Assembly (NCBI RefSeq): GCF_033842475.1
Contig: NZ_JAWXYB010000018.1
Location: 620,001 to 684,000 of the forward strand
Origin: Acidiphilium acidophilum
GTDB taxonomy: Bacteria; Pseudomonadota; Alphaproteobacteria; Acetobacterales; Acetobacteraceae
Reading direction: 5' to 3'
DNA length: 64,000 nucleotides
Shown: piece after piece, positions 1 through 12,271 of the stretch
How the letters are laid out: every line of letters starts with the position of its first letter
How positions within the stretch are numbered: the stretch's first letter is position 1
Program-made: the position numbers and the translations under genes
The notes under the pieces: generated by a model
Databases searched by the model: none
Told to the model about the DNA's origin: nothing
What the model saw: the letters and a program-made list of their open reading frames with translations, nothing else

Positions 1-1
1 T

Positions 2-559
2 TTTACTAAAGAACAAAATCTTGATGCCATAATTGCATCTCACTTGACTTCGTACAATATTGGTGATTTCAGTCCAGCGATTATAAAAGCTAAACTAAAG
101 AGCTTTGAAAAAATAGGCCTGATAACTAAGGAGTTTGACGACGAAGGGAGGTCGGCTTGGTGGGAGTTTACGCCCGATGGTGCCGAATTCGCGTATTCGT
201 TAATTAATTCGAGCAAAGTTCTTGATGTAAAACAGTTTCTGACCATTGATCAAAATCTACAGGAAGTTAAAGAAGCGGAGCAAGCACTTGCTATTTTATC
301 AGATGAAATTAAAAAGTCGAACAGTTTATTTGCAAATCGAGAAGAGCGTATGCAAGTCTCCAAAGAAATTGATTACATTAGAGATCTGATTTTAGGTCCG
401 CGGCTACACGTATCTAGTTTTATTGAAATTGCACAGAATAATAAGACCATCAGATTTCTAGTTACCCAAATTGCAAGTGAAGTAGTAAAATTAGCCGCCT
501 CTAATGTCATTGAAAAATTGGGGCCGGTAATTCGATTTGTTCGTTCCATGATGAGTTGA
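2..559 (+). CDS. Unrecognised protein, 5' end outside window
   Basis: The reading frame is already open at base 2 (it begins Phe-Thr-Lys-Glu-Gln), so the gene starts upstream of the window; the TTG at 44 is unlikely to be the true start. The visible 185 residues run to a TGA at 557-559. The first part (AIIKAKLKSFEKIGLITKEF followed by a WWEFTPDGAEF strand) reads like a winged-helix 'helix then wing' arrangement, followed by a charged helical segment (about residues 85-125) and a hydrophobic C-terminal helix. I cannot name a family. The base composition is clearly more AT-rich than the carB gene that follows, which suggests horizontal acquisition. Confidence 0.6.
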   Translation, partial: FTKEQNLDAIIASHLTSYNIGDFSPAIIKAKLKSFEKIGLITKEFDDEGRSAWWEFTPDGAEFAYSLINSSKVLDVKQFLTIDQNLQEVKEAEQALAILSDEIKKSNSLFANREERMQVSKEIDYIRDLILGPRLHVSSFIEIAQNNKTIRFLVTQIASEVVKLAASNVIEKLGPVIRFVRSMMS

Positions 560-581
560 AATATCCTCAAACTAATGGGGT

Positions 582-622
582 CTGGGGCCTAAGGCCCCAG
601 CGGGTGCAGGGCAGAGCCCTGC
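582..622. repeat. Tandem GC-rich hairpins between an AT-rich gene and carB
   Basis: Two adjacent dyads are seen: CTGGGGCCT/AGGCCCCAG (582-590 and 592-600) and GCAGGGC-AGA-GCCCTGC (606-612 and 616-622). They lie 23 bases after the stop of the AT-rich gene and end 34 bases before carB. Intergenic 'ggggcc..ggcccc / agggc..gccct' double palindromes are, as I recall, dispersed in Acetobacteraceae genomes. This copy could end upstream transcription, although no U-tract follows it. Confidence 0.6.
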
Positions 623-656
623 TGCTTATCTTCATCGTCTAACTCAAGGACTAACC

Positions 657-3914
<3,258 letters not shown>

Positions 3915-3998
3915 CTGGTGCCGTGGCTGGAACTTTCCGGTCGCGGTGCGCGCATTTATGCCAACTGCCTGCTGTTTAAAAGACTTTAAGGAATCGCC

Positions 3999-4472
3999 GT
4001 GCAAAAATTCCCGATGACCGGGCCCGGACTGACCAATCTCGAAACGGAGTTGCGCCACCTCAAATCCGAGGAGCGCCCCGCGATCATCCGCGCGATTGCC
4101 GAAGCCCGGAGCCATGGCGATCTGTCGGAAAACGCGGAGTATCATTCGGCCCGGGAGCGGCAATCGTTCATCGAGGGCCGGATCGCCGAGCTGGAGGAAA
4201 TCATTTCCGCCGCCGAAGTGATCGATCCGGCGACCTTGACAGGGGACACCATCAAGTTCGGCGCGCAGGTCGAGCTGATCGATGAAGAGACCGAAAAGCA
4301 GGTGCGGTATCAGATCGTCGGGCTGCACGAGGCGGATATCAAGCAGGGCCGGCTCTCGGTGACCTCGCCGCTTGCGAAATCGCTGATCGGCAAGAAGCCG
4401 GGTGATACGGTTTCGGTGCCGGCACCGGGCGGCGACCGGAGTTACGAGATCATCACCGTCCGGTTCGGCTAG
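3999..4472 (+). CDS. greA: Transcription elongation factor GreA
   Basis: GreA enters the secondary channel of RNA polymerase and stimulates cleavage of backtracked transcripts. The 157-residue length is standard. The N-terminal coiled coil carries the tip sequence [12 protein letters not shown], with the two acidic residues Asp41 and Glu44 that coordinate the catalytic magnesium. The C-terminal FKBP-like domain follows from about residue 80. The start is GTG at 3999, supported by TAAGGA at 3987-3992; no better ATG exists. The carB-greA order is common in alphaproteobacteria. The TTG start of ilvA follows after only 4 bases, which suggests co-transcription. Confidence 0.97.
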   Translation: MQKFPMTGPGLTNLETELRHLKSEERPAIIRAIAEARSHGDLSENAEYHSARERQSFIEGRIAELEEIISAAEVIDPATLTGDTIKFGAQVELIDEETEKQVRYQIVGLHEADIKQGRLSVTSPLAKSLIGKKPGDTVSVPAPGGDRSYEIITVRFG

Positions 4473-4476
4473 GGTT

Positions 4477-5673
4477 TTGGTCACGATCGAGGATATCGAG
4501 GCGGCGGCGGACCGCATCGCCGGGGCGGTGCAGCGCACGCCGCTGGTGTATTCGGATGCGCTCTCGCGCGCGACCGGGGCGCGGGTGCTGTTGAAACTGG
4601 AAAATCTGCAGGCAACCGGCGCGTTCAAGGAGCGTGGTGCGGCCAACCGGATCGCGTTGCTGACCGAGGCTGAGCGCGCGCGCGGCGTGATTGCGATGTC
4701 GGCGGGAAATCACGCCCAGGCGGTCGCCCGGCACGCGCAACTGGCGGGGATCGCCGCGACCATCGTGATGCCGCGTTTCACCCCGACCACCAAAGTGATG
4801 CGCACGCGTGCCTGGGCCGCGCGCGTGGTGCTTCACGGCGAAACCCTCGCCGAGGCGGCGGATCATGCACATGAACTGGCGGCTGCCGAAGGTCTCGTGT
4901 TCGTTCATCCCTATGACGATCCGGCGGTGATCGCGGGGCAGGGGACCATGGCGCTCGAAATCCTGGCGGATGCGCCGGATCTGGACATGCTGGTGGTGCC
5001 GACCGGCGGCGGGGGATTTCTTGCGGGCTGCGCCACTGCGGCGAAGGCGAGGCGGCCCGGGCTTGCAGTGCTCGGCGTCGAGGTCGAGGCCTATTCGGGC
5101 TTTGCTCAGGCGCTGGCCGGACAGCCGATCACGGTCGGCGGGGCCACGATCGCCGAAGGAATTGCGGTTCGCGACATCGGTCAGCGGCCACTCGCCATCC
5201 TGCGGGAGCTTGGCACCGAAATGCTGGTGGTGCCGGAATCCGCGGTCGAACAGGCGATCGCGCTGTTGATCGAAGGCGGCAAACTTGTCGCCGAAGGCGC
5301 GGGCGCGGCGGGGCTGGCGGCGGTGCTGACCTATCCCGACCGGTTCGCGGGCAAGACCGTCGCTCTGCCGATCTGCGGCGGCAATATCGATACCCGCACC
5401 CTCGCGAACACATTGCTGCGCAACCTGCTCCGCGACGGGCGGATTCTCAAGATTCTGATGGAAATCCCGGACCGTCCGGGCGTGCTCGCGGATATTTCGG
5501 CACGGATCGGCAATCATGGCGGCAATATTATCGAAGTGGTGCATCAGCGCCTGTTCGCCTCGCCGACGGTGCAGGCGGCTCATCTGGAAATCATGATCGA
5601 GGCGCGCGATGCGGAGCATGGCAATGCGATCGTTGCGGTGTTGGAAGAGGTTTATACTGTCAAGCGGATGTGA
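4477..5673 (+). CDS. ilvA: Threonine ammonia-lyase
   Basis: This PLP enzyme deaminates threonine to 2-oxobutyrate, the first step towards isoleucine. The PLP lysine is Lys51 in TGAFKERGA, the serine/threonine dehydratase substrate loop SAGNHAQ is present, and GGGGFLAG binds the cofactor phosphate. A single ACT-like regulatory domain (about residues 325-399, beginning ILMEIPDRPGVLADIS) ends the protein. At 398 residues it resembles the short, single-ACT type rather than the about 510-residue E. coli IlvA. I chose the TTG at 4477, 4 bases after the greA stop. The upstream GTG at 4402 would overlap greA and add an Arg/Ser-rich stretch unlike the family. Confidence 0.93.
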   Translation: MVTIEDIEAAADRIAGAVQRTPLVYSDALSRATGARVLLKLENLQATGAFKERGAANRIALLTEAERARGVIAMSAGNHAQAVARHAQLAGIAATIVMPRFTPTTKVMRTRAWAARVVLHGETLAEAADHAHELAAAEGLVFVHPYDDPAVIAGQGTMALEILADAPDLDMLVVPTGGGGFLAGCATAAKARRPGLAVLGVEVEAYSGFAQALAGQPITVGGATIAEGIAVRDIGQRPLAILRELGTEMLVVPESAVEQAIALLIEGGKLVAEGAGAAGLAAVLTYPDRFAGKTVALPICGGNIDTRTLANTLLRNLLRDGRILKILMEIPDRPGVLADISARIGNHGGNIIEVVHQRLFASPTVQAAHLEIMIEARDAEHGNAIVAVLEEVYTVKRM

Positions 5674-5689
5674 GGCGGGACGGGTAAGA

Positions 5690-5712
5690 CTTCTTTTCTT
5701 GAAAAAAAGAAG
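5690..5712. repeat. A/T-rich inverted repeat, copy 1
   Basis: CTTCTTTTCTTG pairs with AAAAAAAGAAG, with one imperfection, 17 bases after the ilvA stop. It belongs to a family with five other copies in this window. The U-tract is in the 5' arm of the stem, so this is not a textbook intrinsic terminator, although its position at a gene 3' end suggests a role in transcript ends. Confidence 0.7.
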
Positions 5713-5794
5713 CAAAACAACTTTGCTCCAAAACTTTGCTCCTTTGGGACTGCGGCATTGAAACCCCCTGCGGCCCAACTGCAAAAAGTTTTTT

Positions 5795-5818
5795 GCTTCT
5801 TTTTTACAAAAAAGAAGC
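5795..5818. repeat. A/T-rich inverted repeat, copy 2
   Basis: This is a perfect 11-base dyad, GCTTCTTTTTT-AC-AAAAAAGAAGC, 26 bases upstream of the pseudouridine synthase start and preceded by AAAAAGTTTT. Together with copy 1 it brackets a roughly 80-base spacer in which a CTTTGCTCC word occurs twice. Confidence 0.75.
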
Positions 5819-5843
5819 GCTTTCTGTCTTGCCCCTCGCCACC

Positions 5844-6497
5844 ATGATCCCCCCCATCCTCTACCAGTCGACCCACCTCCTGATCATCGACAAACCGGCG
5901 GGCCTCGCCTGTCATGCCGGGCCGCGCGGGGGTTCCAGTGTCGAGGATTTCTTTCCGCAATGGCGGCGCGGGCATGACGGGCCGTGGCTCGCGCATCGGC
6001 TCGATGCCGATACGGCGGGATGCCTCGCCATCGCGCGGCGCAAGACGACGCTGATTGCCTTGCAGAAGGCGTTCGCGGCCCACGCGGTGCGCAAGATCTA
6101 TTGGGCGGTGGTGCAGGGCGTGCCGAAGGCTTCGGGGGGAACGATCGCGGTGCCGTTGCGCAAGCAGACCGACCCGACCGGCTGGCGCATGGTCGGCGGG
6201 CCGGGCGGGCAACCGGCGGTGACCGACTGGCGGGTGATTGCGGCGGCGCAGGGGCGGGCGGTGCTGGAATTATCGCCCCGGACCGGGCGAACCCATCAGC
6301 TGCGGGTGCATTGTGCTGGGATGGGGCATCCGATCATCGGCGATCCGGTCTATGGCAAGGCGGGGAGGGGGCTGTGTCTGCTGGCGCGGCGGCTGATGCT
6401 GCCGCTTGACCCGCTCGTGACGGCGGTTGCGGCGGTGCCCGATCATATGCGGGCCGCGCTGTCAGGCGTCGATTTCGATCGCCTTGAGCCGGGCTAG
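5844..6497 (+). CDS. RluA-family RNA pseudouridine synthase
   Basis: Enzymes of this family isomerise uridine to pseudouridine in rRNA or tRNA. The signature HRLDADTAG is present with catalytic Asp54, preceded by IIDKPAGLACH and followed by the RTGRTHQLRVH motif that closes the catalytic fold. At 217 residues it consists of the catalytic domain alone, with no S4 domain, like RluA/TruC-type members; the exact target uridine cannot be read. The ATG at 5844 is preferred because an in-frame extension upstream would translate the A/T-rich repeat. Its 3' end overlaps the converging otsA gene by 36 bases. Confidence 0.9.
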   Translation: MIPPILYQSTHLLIIDKPAGLACHAGPRGGSSVEDFFPQWRRGHDGPWLAHRLDADTAGCLAIARRKTTLIALQKAFAAHAVRKIYWAVVQGVPKASGGTIAVPLRKQTDPTGWRMVGGPGGQPAVTDWRVIAAAQGRAVLELSPRTGRTHQLRVHCAGMGHPIIGDPVYGKAGRGLCLLARRLMLPLDPLVTAVAAVPDHMRAALSGVDFDRLEPG

Positions 6498-7841
6498 AAA
6501 GTCGCGGCAGAACGAGGCGGCGGTGGTGCGGCGCACTTTGCCGAGCAGGGCGGTATGCCGCGCCTTGCGTTCCTCAAGCGGCATGACCAGCCCGGCATGC
6601 ATGGCATCGGCCACCGCATCGGCATCGTAGGGGTTGACGATCAGTGCCTCGGTGAGTTCCTCGGCGGCTCCGGCGAAACGCGAGAGCACCAGCACGCCGG
6701 GATCGGCGGCGTCCTGGGCCGCGATGAATTCCTTGGCGACCAGGTTCATCCCGTCGCGCAGCGGCGTGACCAGAGCGATGCGGGCGAGGCGGTAGAACCC
6801 CGCGATGGTGCTGCGATTGACCGTGCGGGTCATGTAGCGCAGCGGCGTCCAGTCGAAATCGGAATAGGCGCCGTTGATGTCACCGGCCTTGCGGTCGAGT
6901 TCGCGCCGGAGTGACTGGTAACGATCGACATCCTCGCGCGAGCGGGCGGCGATCTGGAGCAGGCTGATCCGGCGCAGATGTTCGGGGTAACGGTGCAGCA
7001 ACTGGCCGAAGGCATCGAAGCGTTGCGGCAGGCCCTTGGTATAGTCGAGCCGATCGACCCCGATGATCAGGGCGCGGCCGACCAGGCTTTCGATCAGCCG
7101 CTTGGTCTCGGCCATGCCGGCGGCACGTCGCGCGGTGCGGGTGAACCCGTCGGCGTCGATCCCGATCGGGGTGACGGTGGTTTCGGTGCGATGGCCGTTA
7201 TGGATGAAGCTGTGGTCGGGTTCGGGCCGCACGCCCATGCAGGAGGCGGCGGATTCGAGGAAGTTCATCCGGTCGCCATGGGTCTGGAACCCGATCAGGT
7301 CGGCGGCGGCGAGGGCGCGCACCAGAACCGCAGCCGAGGGCAGCACATGCAGCACGGCGGGCGGCACGAACGGGACGTGCAGGAAAAATCCGATCCGGTT
7401 GGTCACCCCGCGCCGGCGGAGCGCCTCGGGCAGAGTGAGCAACTGGTAGTCGTGGATCCAGATGATGTCATCCGGCCGCAGGAGGGGTTTCAGGCGGTCG
7501 GCGAACGCCTCGTTGACCGTGAGGTAGCCTTCGTAATCATCGCGTTTGAAATCCAGCAGGCCGGTGCGGTAGTGCAGCAGCGGCCAGAGCGCGCCGTTGG
7601 AAAACCCGACATAATAGCGCCGGTAATCCGCCTCGCTCAGATCGATCGTGGCGTAGGTCAGGCCGCCATGTTCGGCGATTGTCGCGGTCTCGGAGGTCGC
7701 CGTCGCACGCTTGCCGGACCAGCCGAACCAGAGGGAACCCGGCGTCATCGCCTCGGCGAGCGCCACTGCGAGACCACCGGCTTTCGCGCCGCGCTCGGTC
7801 GGCAGGGACACGCGGTTCGAAACGATGACGAGGCGGCTCAT
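6462..7841 (-). CDS. otsA: Trehalose-6-phosphate synthase
   Basis: This GT20 glycosyltransferase joins UDP-glucose and glucose-6-phosphate into trehalose-6-phosphate, which OtsB then dephosphorylates; trehalose protects against osmotic and desiccation stress. The 459 residues begin [14 protein letters not shown], have the N-terminal GG loop, [11 protein letters not shown], and the C-terminal DRLDYTKG donor-site motif followed by [11 protein letters not shown]. The start is fixed by a 4-base ATGA overlap with the otsB stop (7838-7841). It is the last gene of the GT39-otsB-otsA operon and overlaps the converging pseudouridine synthase gene. Confidence 0.97.
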   Translation of the reverse strand: MSRLVIVSNRVSLPTERGAKAGGLAVALAEAMTPGSLWFGWSGKRATATSETATIAEHGGLTYATIDLSEADYRRYYVGFSNGALWPLLHYRTGLLDFKRDDYEGYLTVNEAFADRLKPLLRPDDIIWIHDYQLLTLPEALRRRGVTNRIGFFLHVPFVPPAVLHVLPSAAVLVRALAAADLIGFQTHGDRMNFLESAASCMGVRPEPDHSFIHNGHRTETTVTPIGIDADGFTRTARRAAGMAETKRLIESLVGRALIIGVDRLDYTKGLPQRFDAFGQLLHRYPEHLRRISLLQIAARSREDVDRYQSLRRELDRKAGDINGAYSDFDWTPLRYMTRTVNRSTIAGFYRLARIALVTPLRDGMNLVAKEFIAAQDAADPGVLVLSRFAGAAEELTEALIVNPYDADAVADAMHAGLVMPLEERKARHTALLGKVRRTTAASFCRDFLARLKAIEIDA

Positions 7842-8599
7842 CGCAGCACCCCCTTCACCGCACGGGCGAGCCACGCGCGGACCGATGCGGTGGTGCCGTC
7901 GAAATCGCGATGGACGTGCAATCCGAACCCGCCGCGTGCGTTGGCCGCGTCGATGGCGGCTTCGTCGGTCGTATCGTCGCCCACGAACACCGGCACGCGG
8001 CCCCTGAACGGGGCCTGCTGCATGAACCAGTCGAGCGCCCGACCCTTGCCGGCGCCGACCGGGCGGATTTCCCACGCCATGTTCGCCGGCAGGATTTCGA
8101 TATCGGGCTCGCCCTCGATGAAATGCTCGATCAGCATGCGCAACGCGGGGCCCTGTTCCGGCGCACGGCGAAAATGGGCGACCAGCGTGTAGGTTTTTTC
8201 CTCGATCGCCACGCCCGGCATGCGAACGGCGGCGTCGTGCAGCGCCGCGCGCCACTCGGGGCGGTTGGCCGAAATCGTGATCGGGCGGTGGATCACGCCC
8301 GCCGCGTCCCGGCACAGAAATCCGTGCTCGGCTCCCGCCGGAAGAATGGTTCCGGTCACGCCGTCGATATCCGCCATGGTCCGGCCCGACAAAATCGCCA
8401 TGGCGCCCTCGCGTTGCGCCGCCAGATCCGCGAGCAGGGCGGGCAGGCCGGGCGGCACGATCACCTCGGCGGGAGTCGGCGCGAAGTCGAGCAGGGTGCC
8501 GTCCATATCGAGGAACAGCGCGTGGTCGGGTGCAAGATCGGGTAACATATCGTAATAGATGGGCAGGACGAATGCCCGATCAAGCGAAACGTCGATCAC
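7838..8599 (-). CDS. otsB: Trehalose-6-phosphate phosphatase
   Basis: This HAD-superfamily phosphatase converts trehalose-6-phosphate to trehalose. Motif I DMDGTLLDF carries the nucleophile Asp31 and the acid/base Asp33. Motif IV is FVGDDTTDEAAI. The 253-residue length fits the family. The GTG start at 8599 overlaps the TGA of the upstream membrane glycosyltransferase gene by 4 bases (GTGA), which supports translational coupling; an internal ATG 17 codons later (MLPDLAPDHA) is an alternative. Confidence 0.96.
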   Translation of the reverse strand: MIDVSLDRAFVLPIYYDMLPDLAPDHALFLDMDGTLLDFAPTPAEVIVPPGLPALLADLAAQREGAMAILSGRTMADIDGVTGTILPAGAEHGFLCRDAAGVIHRPITISANRPEWRAALHDAAVRMPGVAIEEKTYTLVAHFRRAPEQGPALRMLIEHFIEGEPDIEILPANMAWEIRPVGAGKGRALDWFMQQAPFRGRVPVFVGDDTTDEAAIDAANARGGFGLHVHRDFDGTTASVRAWLARAVKGVLR

Positions 8600-10107
8600 C
8601 CCTCCGGTGTCGGCCAGGATTGCAGATCGTGCCCCAGCAGCATCGGAATCTGCAGCAGGACGCGGCCATGATGGGTGATATCGATCGGTTTCGCGACCGT
8701 GATGGTACGGAAACGGGGGGCGTAGCGCTTCATGATATCCGCCTCGTCACCCGGCATCGCGGCAATCAGGATATCGTCCCCGATCAGCGATTGCGGCGGG
8801 GTGGTGATGCCGAATTCATGCTTGTCGCCCTCGAATACGGTCACCGGCACATCGGGGCCGAGCGCATAGGCGATCTTGCCGGCATCGAACCAGCGCAGCG
8901 CCGCCACCGCCATGTCCGGCTTCGCCAGATCGCCGCGCCGGATCAGCGCGGTGCGGAAGCTCCGCCAGTCGATCACCTGCAACTCCGGCGAGTGTCCGAG
9001 CCCGAACAGCCGGTTGAAACCGGGCACGATACCGAAGTTCAACTCCGCGCCGATGAAGATCACCGAAGCGGTCAGCACTGCCGCCGTGGCCCACACCACC
9101 ATGGCAAGGCGTCGCCGCGCCCGCTCCGTCGCGCGCGATGCCCAGTCCCCCAGAGCGGGGAACAGCATCAGGTAACCCGGCGCGGCCCAGTGAAACAGGA
9201 TCTTGCGCGAGGACCAGAACGCGATCGCGGAGAACAGCACGATCGGGATGACCGCAAGCCAGGACAGAAACCGGGCCCGGCGCTCCGCATGGCGCCGGAA
9301 CCCGCCGATCAGCAGGGCGATCATCGGCACGAAAATCCAGGGGGCGATGAACACCGCCTCGCCCAGCCAGACGATGAAGGGCCGCAGCGGGTGGATGCCG
9401 AACCCGGTGGCCCGCGCCCCCTGATAGCCGAACGAGGCCCAGTGGTTCAGCGCATTCCAGATCAGCACCGGCGAAAAGACCACGAGCGCGATGAGGCAGG
9501 CGACCCAGGGACCGGCGCTGGCGAGCGCGCGGCGGCCCCGCGCATCGAAGATCAGGAATGCGAGCGCACCGAGCAGGTTCAATACCGCATTGTATTTAGA
9601 ATCCATCGCGAGACCCGCGAGCAAACCCGCGAGCGGCCAGAATTCCGGTTCGGGTTCGGCGTCATGGTCCGGTCGGGCCACGCCCACGGCGCGCGCCAGC
9701 GCCCAGGCGGCGGCGACCAGAAAGAAATCCAGCGGCCCGTCCGGCAACACCCAGGTGCCGAACGCGATGGCGAAGACCGGCGAGATGTTCAACGCCGCCA
9801 CTGCCCACACCGCCGCACGGGCCCCGAACAGGCGGTTGGTCAGCCCATACATCAGCGCGCCGGTTCCCGCGAACAGCAGCACGAACGGCAACCGCACGAT
9901 GAAGGGTGAGTGCAGCCCGGTCAGTCGCTGGATCGTGAGTTCCATGAACCACGAGATCGGCGGATGGTCGAAATATGACAGCTGATAGGTATGTGCCGCC
10001 GAGACCATGTAGCTTTCGTCGATGCCGAGCCCCATCGCGGCGGCGAACAGCAATCGGATCAGCAGGGCGGCAAGGATGATGATCGTGGCTTGGGTCGCTG
10101 GCTTCAT
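8596..10107 (-). CDS. GT39/ArnT-like membrane glycosyltransferase
   Basis: This is a 503-residue polytopic inner-membrane protein of the PMT/ArnT type, which moves sugars from polyprenyl-phosphate carriers to periplasmic acceptors. After a first membrane helix the loop GIDESYMVSAA carries the conserved acidic residues of the first periplasmic loop, and YFDHPPISWF is a conserved feature of this family. About ten hydrophobic helices follow (to about residue 350), then a soluble C-terminal domain. It heads an operon with otsB and otsA (GTGA overlap), so a link between trehalose and envelope glycan is possible but unproven. Donor and acceptor are unknown. Confidence 0.88.
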   Translation of the reverse strand: MKPATQATIIILAALLIRLLFAAAMGLGIDESYMVSAAHTYQLSYFDHPPISWFMELTIQRLTGLHSPFIVRLPFVLLFAGTGALMYGLTNRLFGARAAVWAVAALNISPVFAIAFGTWVLPDGPLDFFLVAAAWALARAVGVARPDHDAEPEPEFWPLAGLLAGLAMDSKYNAVLNLLGALAFLIFDARGRRALASAGPWVACLIALVVFSPVLIWNALNHWASFGYQGARATGFGIHPLRPFIVWLGEAVFIAPWIFVPMIALLIGGFRRHAERRARFLSWLAVIPIVLFSAIAFWSSRKILFHWAAPGYLMLFPALGDWASRATERARRRLAMVVWATAAVLTASVIFIGAELNFGIVPGFNRLFGLGHSPELQVIDWRSFRTALIRRGDLAKPDMAVAALRWFDAGKIAYALGPDVPVTVFEGDKHEFGITTPPQSLIGDDILIAAMPGDEADIMKRYAPRFRTITVAKPIDITHHGRVLLQIPMLLGHDLQSWPTPEG

Positions 10108-10245
10108 GGCTGAGCGGCATGGGCGAGGGACCGCCGCGGGTCAAGCCGGTATCCTTGACACATGGTAAGGTTTAACCGATGGAAAATGAAGGCATCGCGC
10201 GGTGCCGCCGCACCTATTCCGGAACCCTTCGCAAGGAACGATCCG

Positions 10246-11454
10246 ATGTCCAGCCCACGATTACCCGGCTTACGATGGATTTACGCTTTGGCTGGCCTGA
10301 GCCTGATACCGTGCGTGGCACTGGCCTCGACGGTGCCCAATGTCATGTGGTCAGCCGATCTCGCCAAGCCGGTCTATGCGACGCCCCGGATCGGTGGCGG
10401 ACAAATCTACGTGACGAGCACGCAGAGTACCGGCCCCAACGTGTTCGCGCTCGATGCGAAATCCGGTCACATCATATGGCGGTACGCAACCAGCGGCGCC
10501 ATCACGATTTCACCCACCGTGGGTCAGACGCAGGTGTTCGTCGCGTCCGATATCGGCGATACCCATTTCATGCGGGCGCTCGATGCCAGAACCGGGGCGC
10601 TGGTCTGGCAATATACCCGCAACAAGCCGCCCGAATGCATGTGCAGCCATGACGCGCATGTCGGCGACGGGCTGGTTTTCGCGCAGACCGACGGGCACAG
10701 CCTGTATGCCTTCGCGCCGGTCGGCGCCATGCCGTCCCGCCGGATCTGGCAGTTCAAGGGGGATGGTGCGCGCCTCACCTCGCCCGTGACCACGGCGGGG
10801 CTGGTCGTGTTCGGCTCGGCCAATCACGATCTGTACGCGCTCGATGCGAAAACCGGTGCCCCGCGCTGGACCGCACACACCGGATACGCGTTCGTCAGCG
10901 CGCCGGTCGTGGGTGATGGCCTGGTGATCGCCGGCAATCGGGGCGGCACCGTGCATGCCTATGACGCGGCAACCGGGAAACCCGCCTGGAGTTTTGCCAC
11001 CAGTGGCGCGATCGATCATCCGGTCGTGATCGATCGTGGCCGGGTCTATGCCGTTTCCAACGACCGCATACTCTATGCGCTCGATCTCAAGACCGGTCAT
11101 GTCCTGTGGCAGCACGTCATGGCCGATTATGCCACCGCCGCACCGCTGGTGCACGGCAAAGCGGTGATCGTGGCGGATCGAGCCGGCGAGTTGCTCGCCG
11201 TGAACGCGGCGACCGGCAAAAGGATCTGGCATGCCCCGTTGGGTGGCACGCCGTTCTCCCGCCCGATGCCGTGGCGTAACGATATCGTGCTGAAAATCGG
11301 CGATCATGCCGTGGCCGCCTACGCGGCATCGACCGGCACGCTCAAATGGCATTATACCAGCCGATCGGTGGTCACCGATCCGGTCGTCGGCACCGGCACA
11401 TCGGGCGGCGTGATTCTGGCGACCAGCAACGGGCATGTGCTGGCGTTGCAATGA
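10246..11454 (+). CDS. Exported PQQ-like (BamB-type) beta-propeller protein
   Basis: The protein starts with a signal peptide (MSSPRLPGLRWIYALAGLSL, cleavage after VALA) and then has about seven repeats of the kind 'LDAKSGHIIWRY', 'LDARTGALVWQY', 'LDAKTGAPRW', 'YDAATGKPAW', 'LDLKTGHVLW', 'VNAATGKRIW', each a propeller blade of the PQQ/BamB fold. It lacks the extra residues and domains of a quinoprotein dehydrogenase, so a binding or assembly role is more likely than catalysis. The start at 10246 has AAGGA eight bases upstream. It is followed by a copper chaperone, a cytochrome c and Sco with overlapping stops and starts, suggesting a function in periplasmic redox assembly. Confidence 0.85.
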   Translation: MSSPRLPGLRWIYALAGLSLIPCVALASTVPNVMWSADLAKPVYATPRIGGGQIYVTSTQSTGPNVFALDAKSGHIIWRYATSGAITISPTVGQTQVFVASDIGDTHFMRALDARTGALVWQYTRNKPPECMCSHDAHVGDGLVFAQTDGHSLYAFAPVGAMPSRRIWQFKGDGARLTSPVTTAGLVVFGSANHDLYALDAKTGAPRWTAHTGYAFVSAPVVGDGLVIAGNRGGTVHAYDAATGKPAWSFATSGAIDHPVVIDRGRVYAVSNDRILYALDLKTGHVLWQHVMADYATAAPLVHGKAVIVADRAGELLAVNAATGKRIWHAPLGGTPFSRPMPWRNDIVLKIGDHAVAAYAASTGTLKWHYTSRSVVTDPVVGTGTSGGVILATSNGHVLALQ

Positions 11455-11480
11455 GGGAGCGATTTCGTGGTGGAAATGGA

Positions 11481-11933
11481 ATGACGCGTTGTTTCGCCCG
11501 CCGTGCCGGGCTCATCGGTGTGGGTCTGCTGGCACCGTGCCTCGCTCTGGCGGCGCCGGGCCCGATCACGGCGAGCACCGGATGGTTTCGCTACCTGTTG
11601 CCGCAGATCCCGGCGGGTGGCTTCGTGATCCTGCACAATGAAGGGGCGAAATCTGTGGTGCTCGACGCGGTGCAGACCCCGGCCTGCGGTATGGCGATGC
11701 TGCACAAGAGCGTGAACCGCAGTGGTGTCGACCGGATGGTGATGGTAGATCACGTCACGATACCGGCGCACGGATCGTTCAGCTTCTCCCCGGGCGCCTA
11801 CCATATCATGTGCATGCAACCGAAGATGAAGCCCGGTGAGACCGTGACCGTCACCCTCTCGTTCCAGAATGCGCCCGCCCTCGCTGTTCCGTTCAAGGTT
11901 TACGGTGCGGACGGCAAACCGGCCGGTCGATGA
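11481..11933 (+). CDS. PCu(A)C-type periplasmic copper chaperone
   Basis: PCu(A)C proteins bind Cu(I) in the periplasm and deliver it, often with Sco, to the CuA site of cytochrome oxidase. The 150-residue protein has an N-terminal signal sequence ending ALAAPGP, then the cupredoxin-like domain with AGGFVILHNEG, the Met/His-rich CGMAMLHKSV and the C-terminal HIMCM, consistent with the H(M)X10MX21HXM type of copper site in a variant spacing. I chose the ATG at 11481, which gives a compact signal peptide. An ATG at 11451, overlapping the previous stop (ATGA), is an alternative that adds ten residues. Confidence 0.85.
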   Translation: MTRCFARRAGLIGVGLLAPCLALAAPGPITASTGWFRYLLPQIPAGGFVILHNEGAKSVVLDAVQTPACGMAMLHKSVNRSGVDRMVMVDHVTIPAHGSFSFSPGAYHIMCMQPKMKPGETVTVTLSFQNAPALAVPFKVYGADGKPAGR

Positions 11934-12271
11934 TCCGCGCGATCCTGCTGGCGGGCACCGCGCTCGTGATCTGTGCCGCCGCCCCGAACCCCGGATCGCC
12001 ATCAGGGGCCACCATCGTCGCTCAGGGCACGGCCAATGGCGTTCTTCCCTGCATGGCCTGTCACGGTCCTGACCTTGCCGGCAATCGGTCGATCGGCGCG
12101 CCCCGCATCGCCGGACTGCCGGTGGCGACGACACTGGCCGCCTTTCACGCGATCGCGGCGGGCCGGATGGGGGATAACTACGTCATGAAAAATATCGCCC
12201 ACGCCCTGACCGGTCCGGAACGCGCGGCTGTCGCTGCCTATCTGGCCACCTTGCCTGCGGGCACGCCATGA
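11930..12271 (+). CDS. Small class I cytochrome c
   Basis: This 113-residue periplasmic protein has a signal peptide (MIRAILLAGTALVICAAA) and a single haem attachment site CMACH at residues 41-45; the Met in GRMGDNYVM is a candidate sixth ligand. The short c555/c4-like fold fits an electron donor to a terminal oxidase or a partner of the neighbouring copper proteins. It overlaps the copper chaperone stop (ATGA, 11930-11933) and its own stop overlaps the next start (12268-12271), so four genes form one translationally coupled unit. Confidence 0.9.
   Translation: MIRAILLAGTALVICAAAPNPGSPSGATIVAQGTANGVLPCMACHGPDLAGNRSIGAPRIAGLPVATTLAAFHAIAAGRMGDNYVMKNIAHALTGPERAAVAAYLATLPAGTP

Noticed and set aside
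10155-10160. TTGACA as a -35 box for the propeller-copper operon
   Set aside because: No acceptable -10 element is found 16-18 bases downstream; spacing to TTTAAC is too short.
10246-11454. Propeller protein considered as a PQQ-dependent alcohol dehydrogenase
   Set aside because: It is too short and lacks the extra catalytic and cytochrome domains; the repeats fit a BamB-like propeller.
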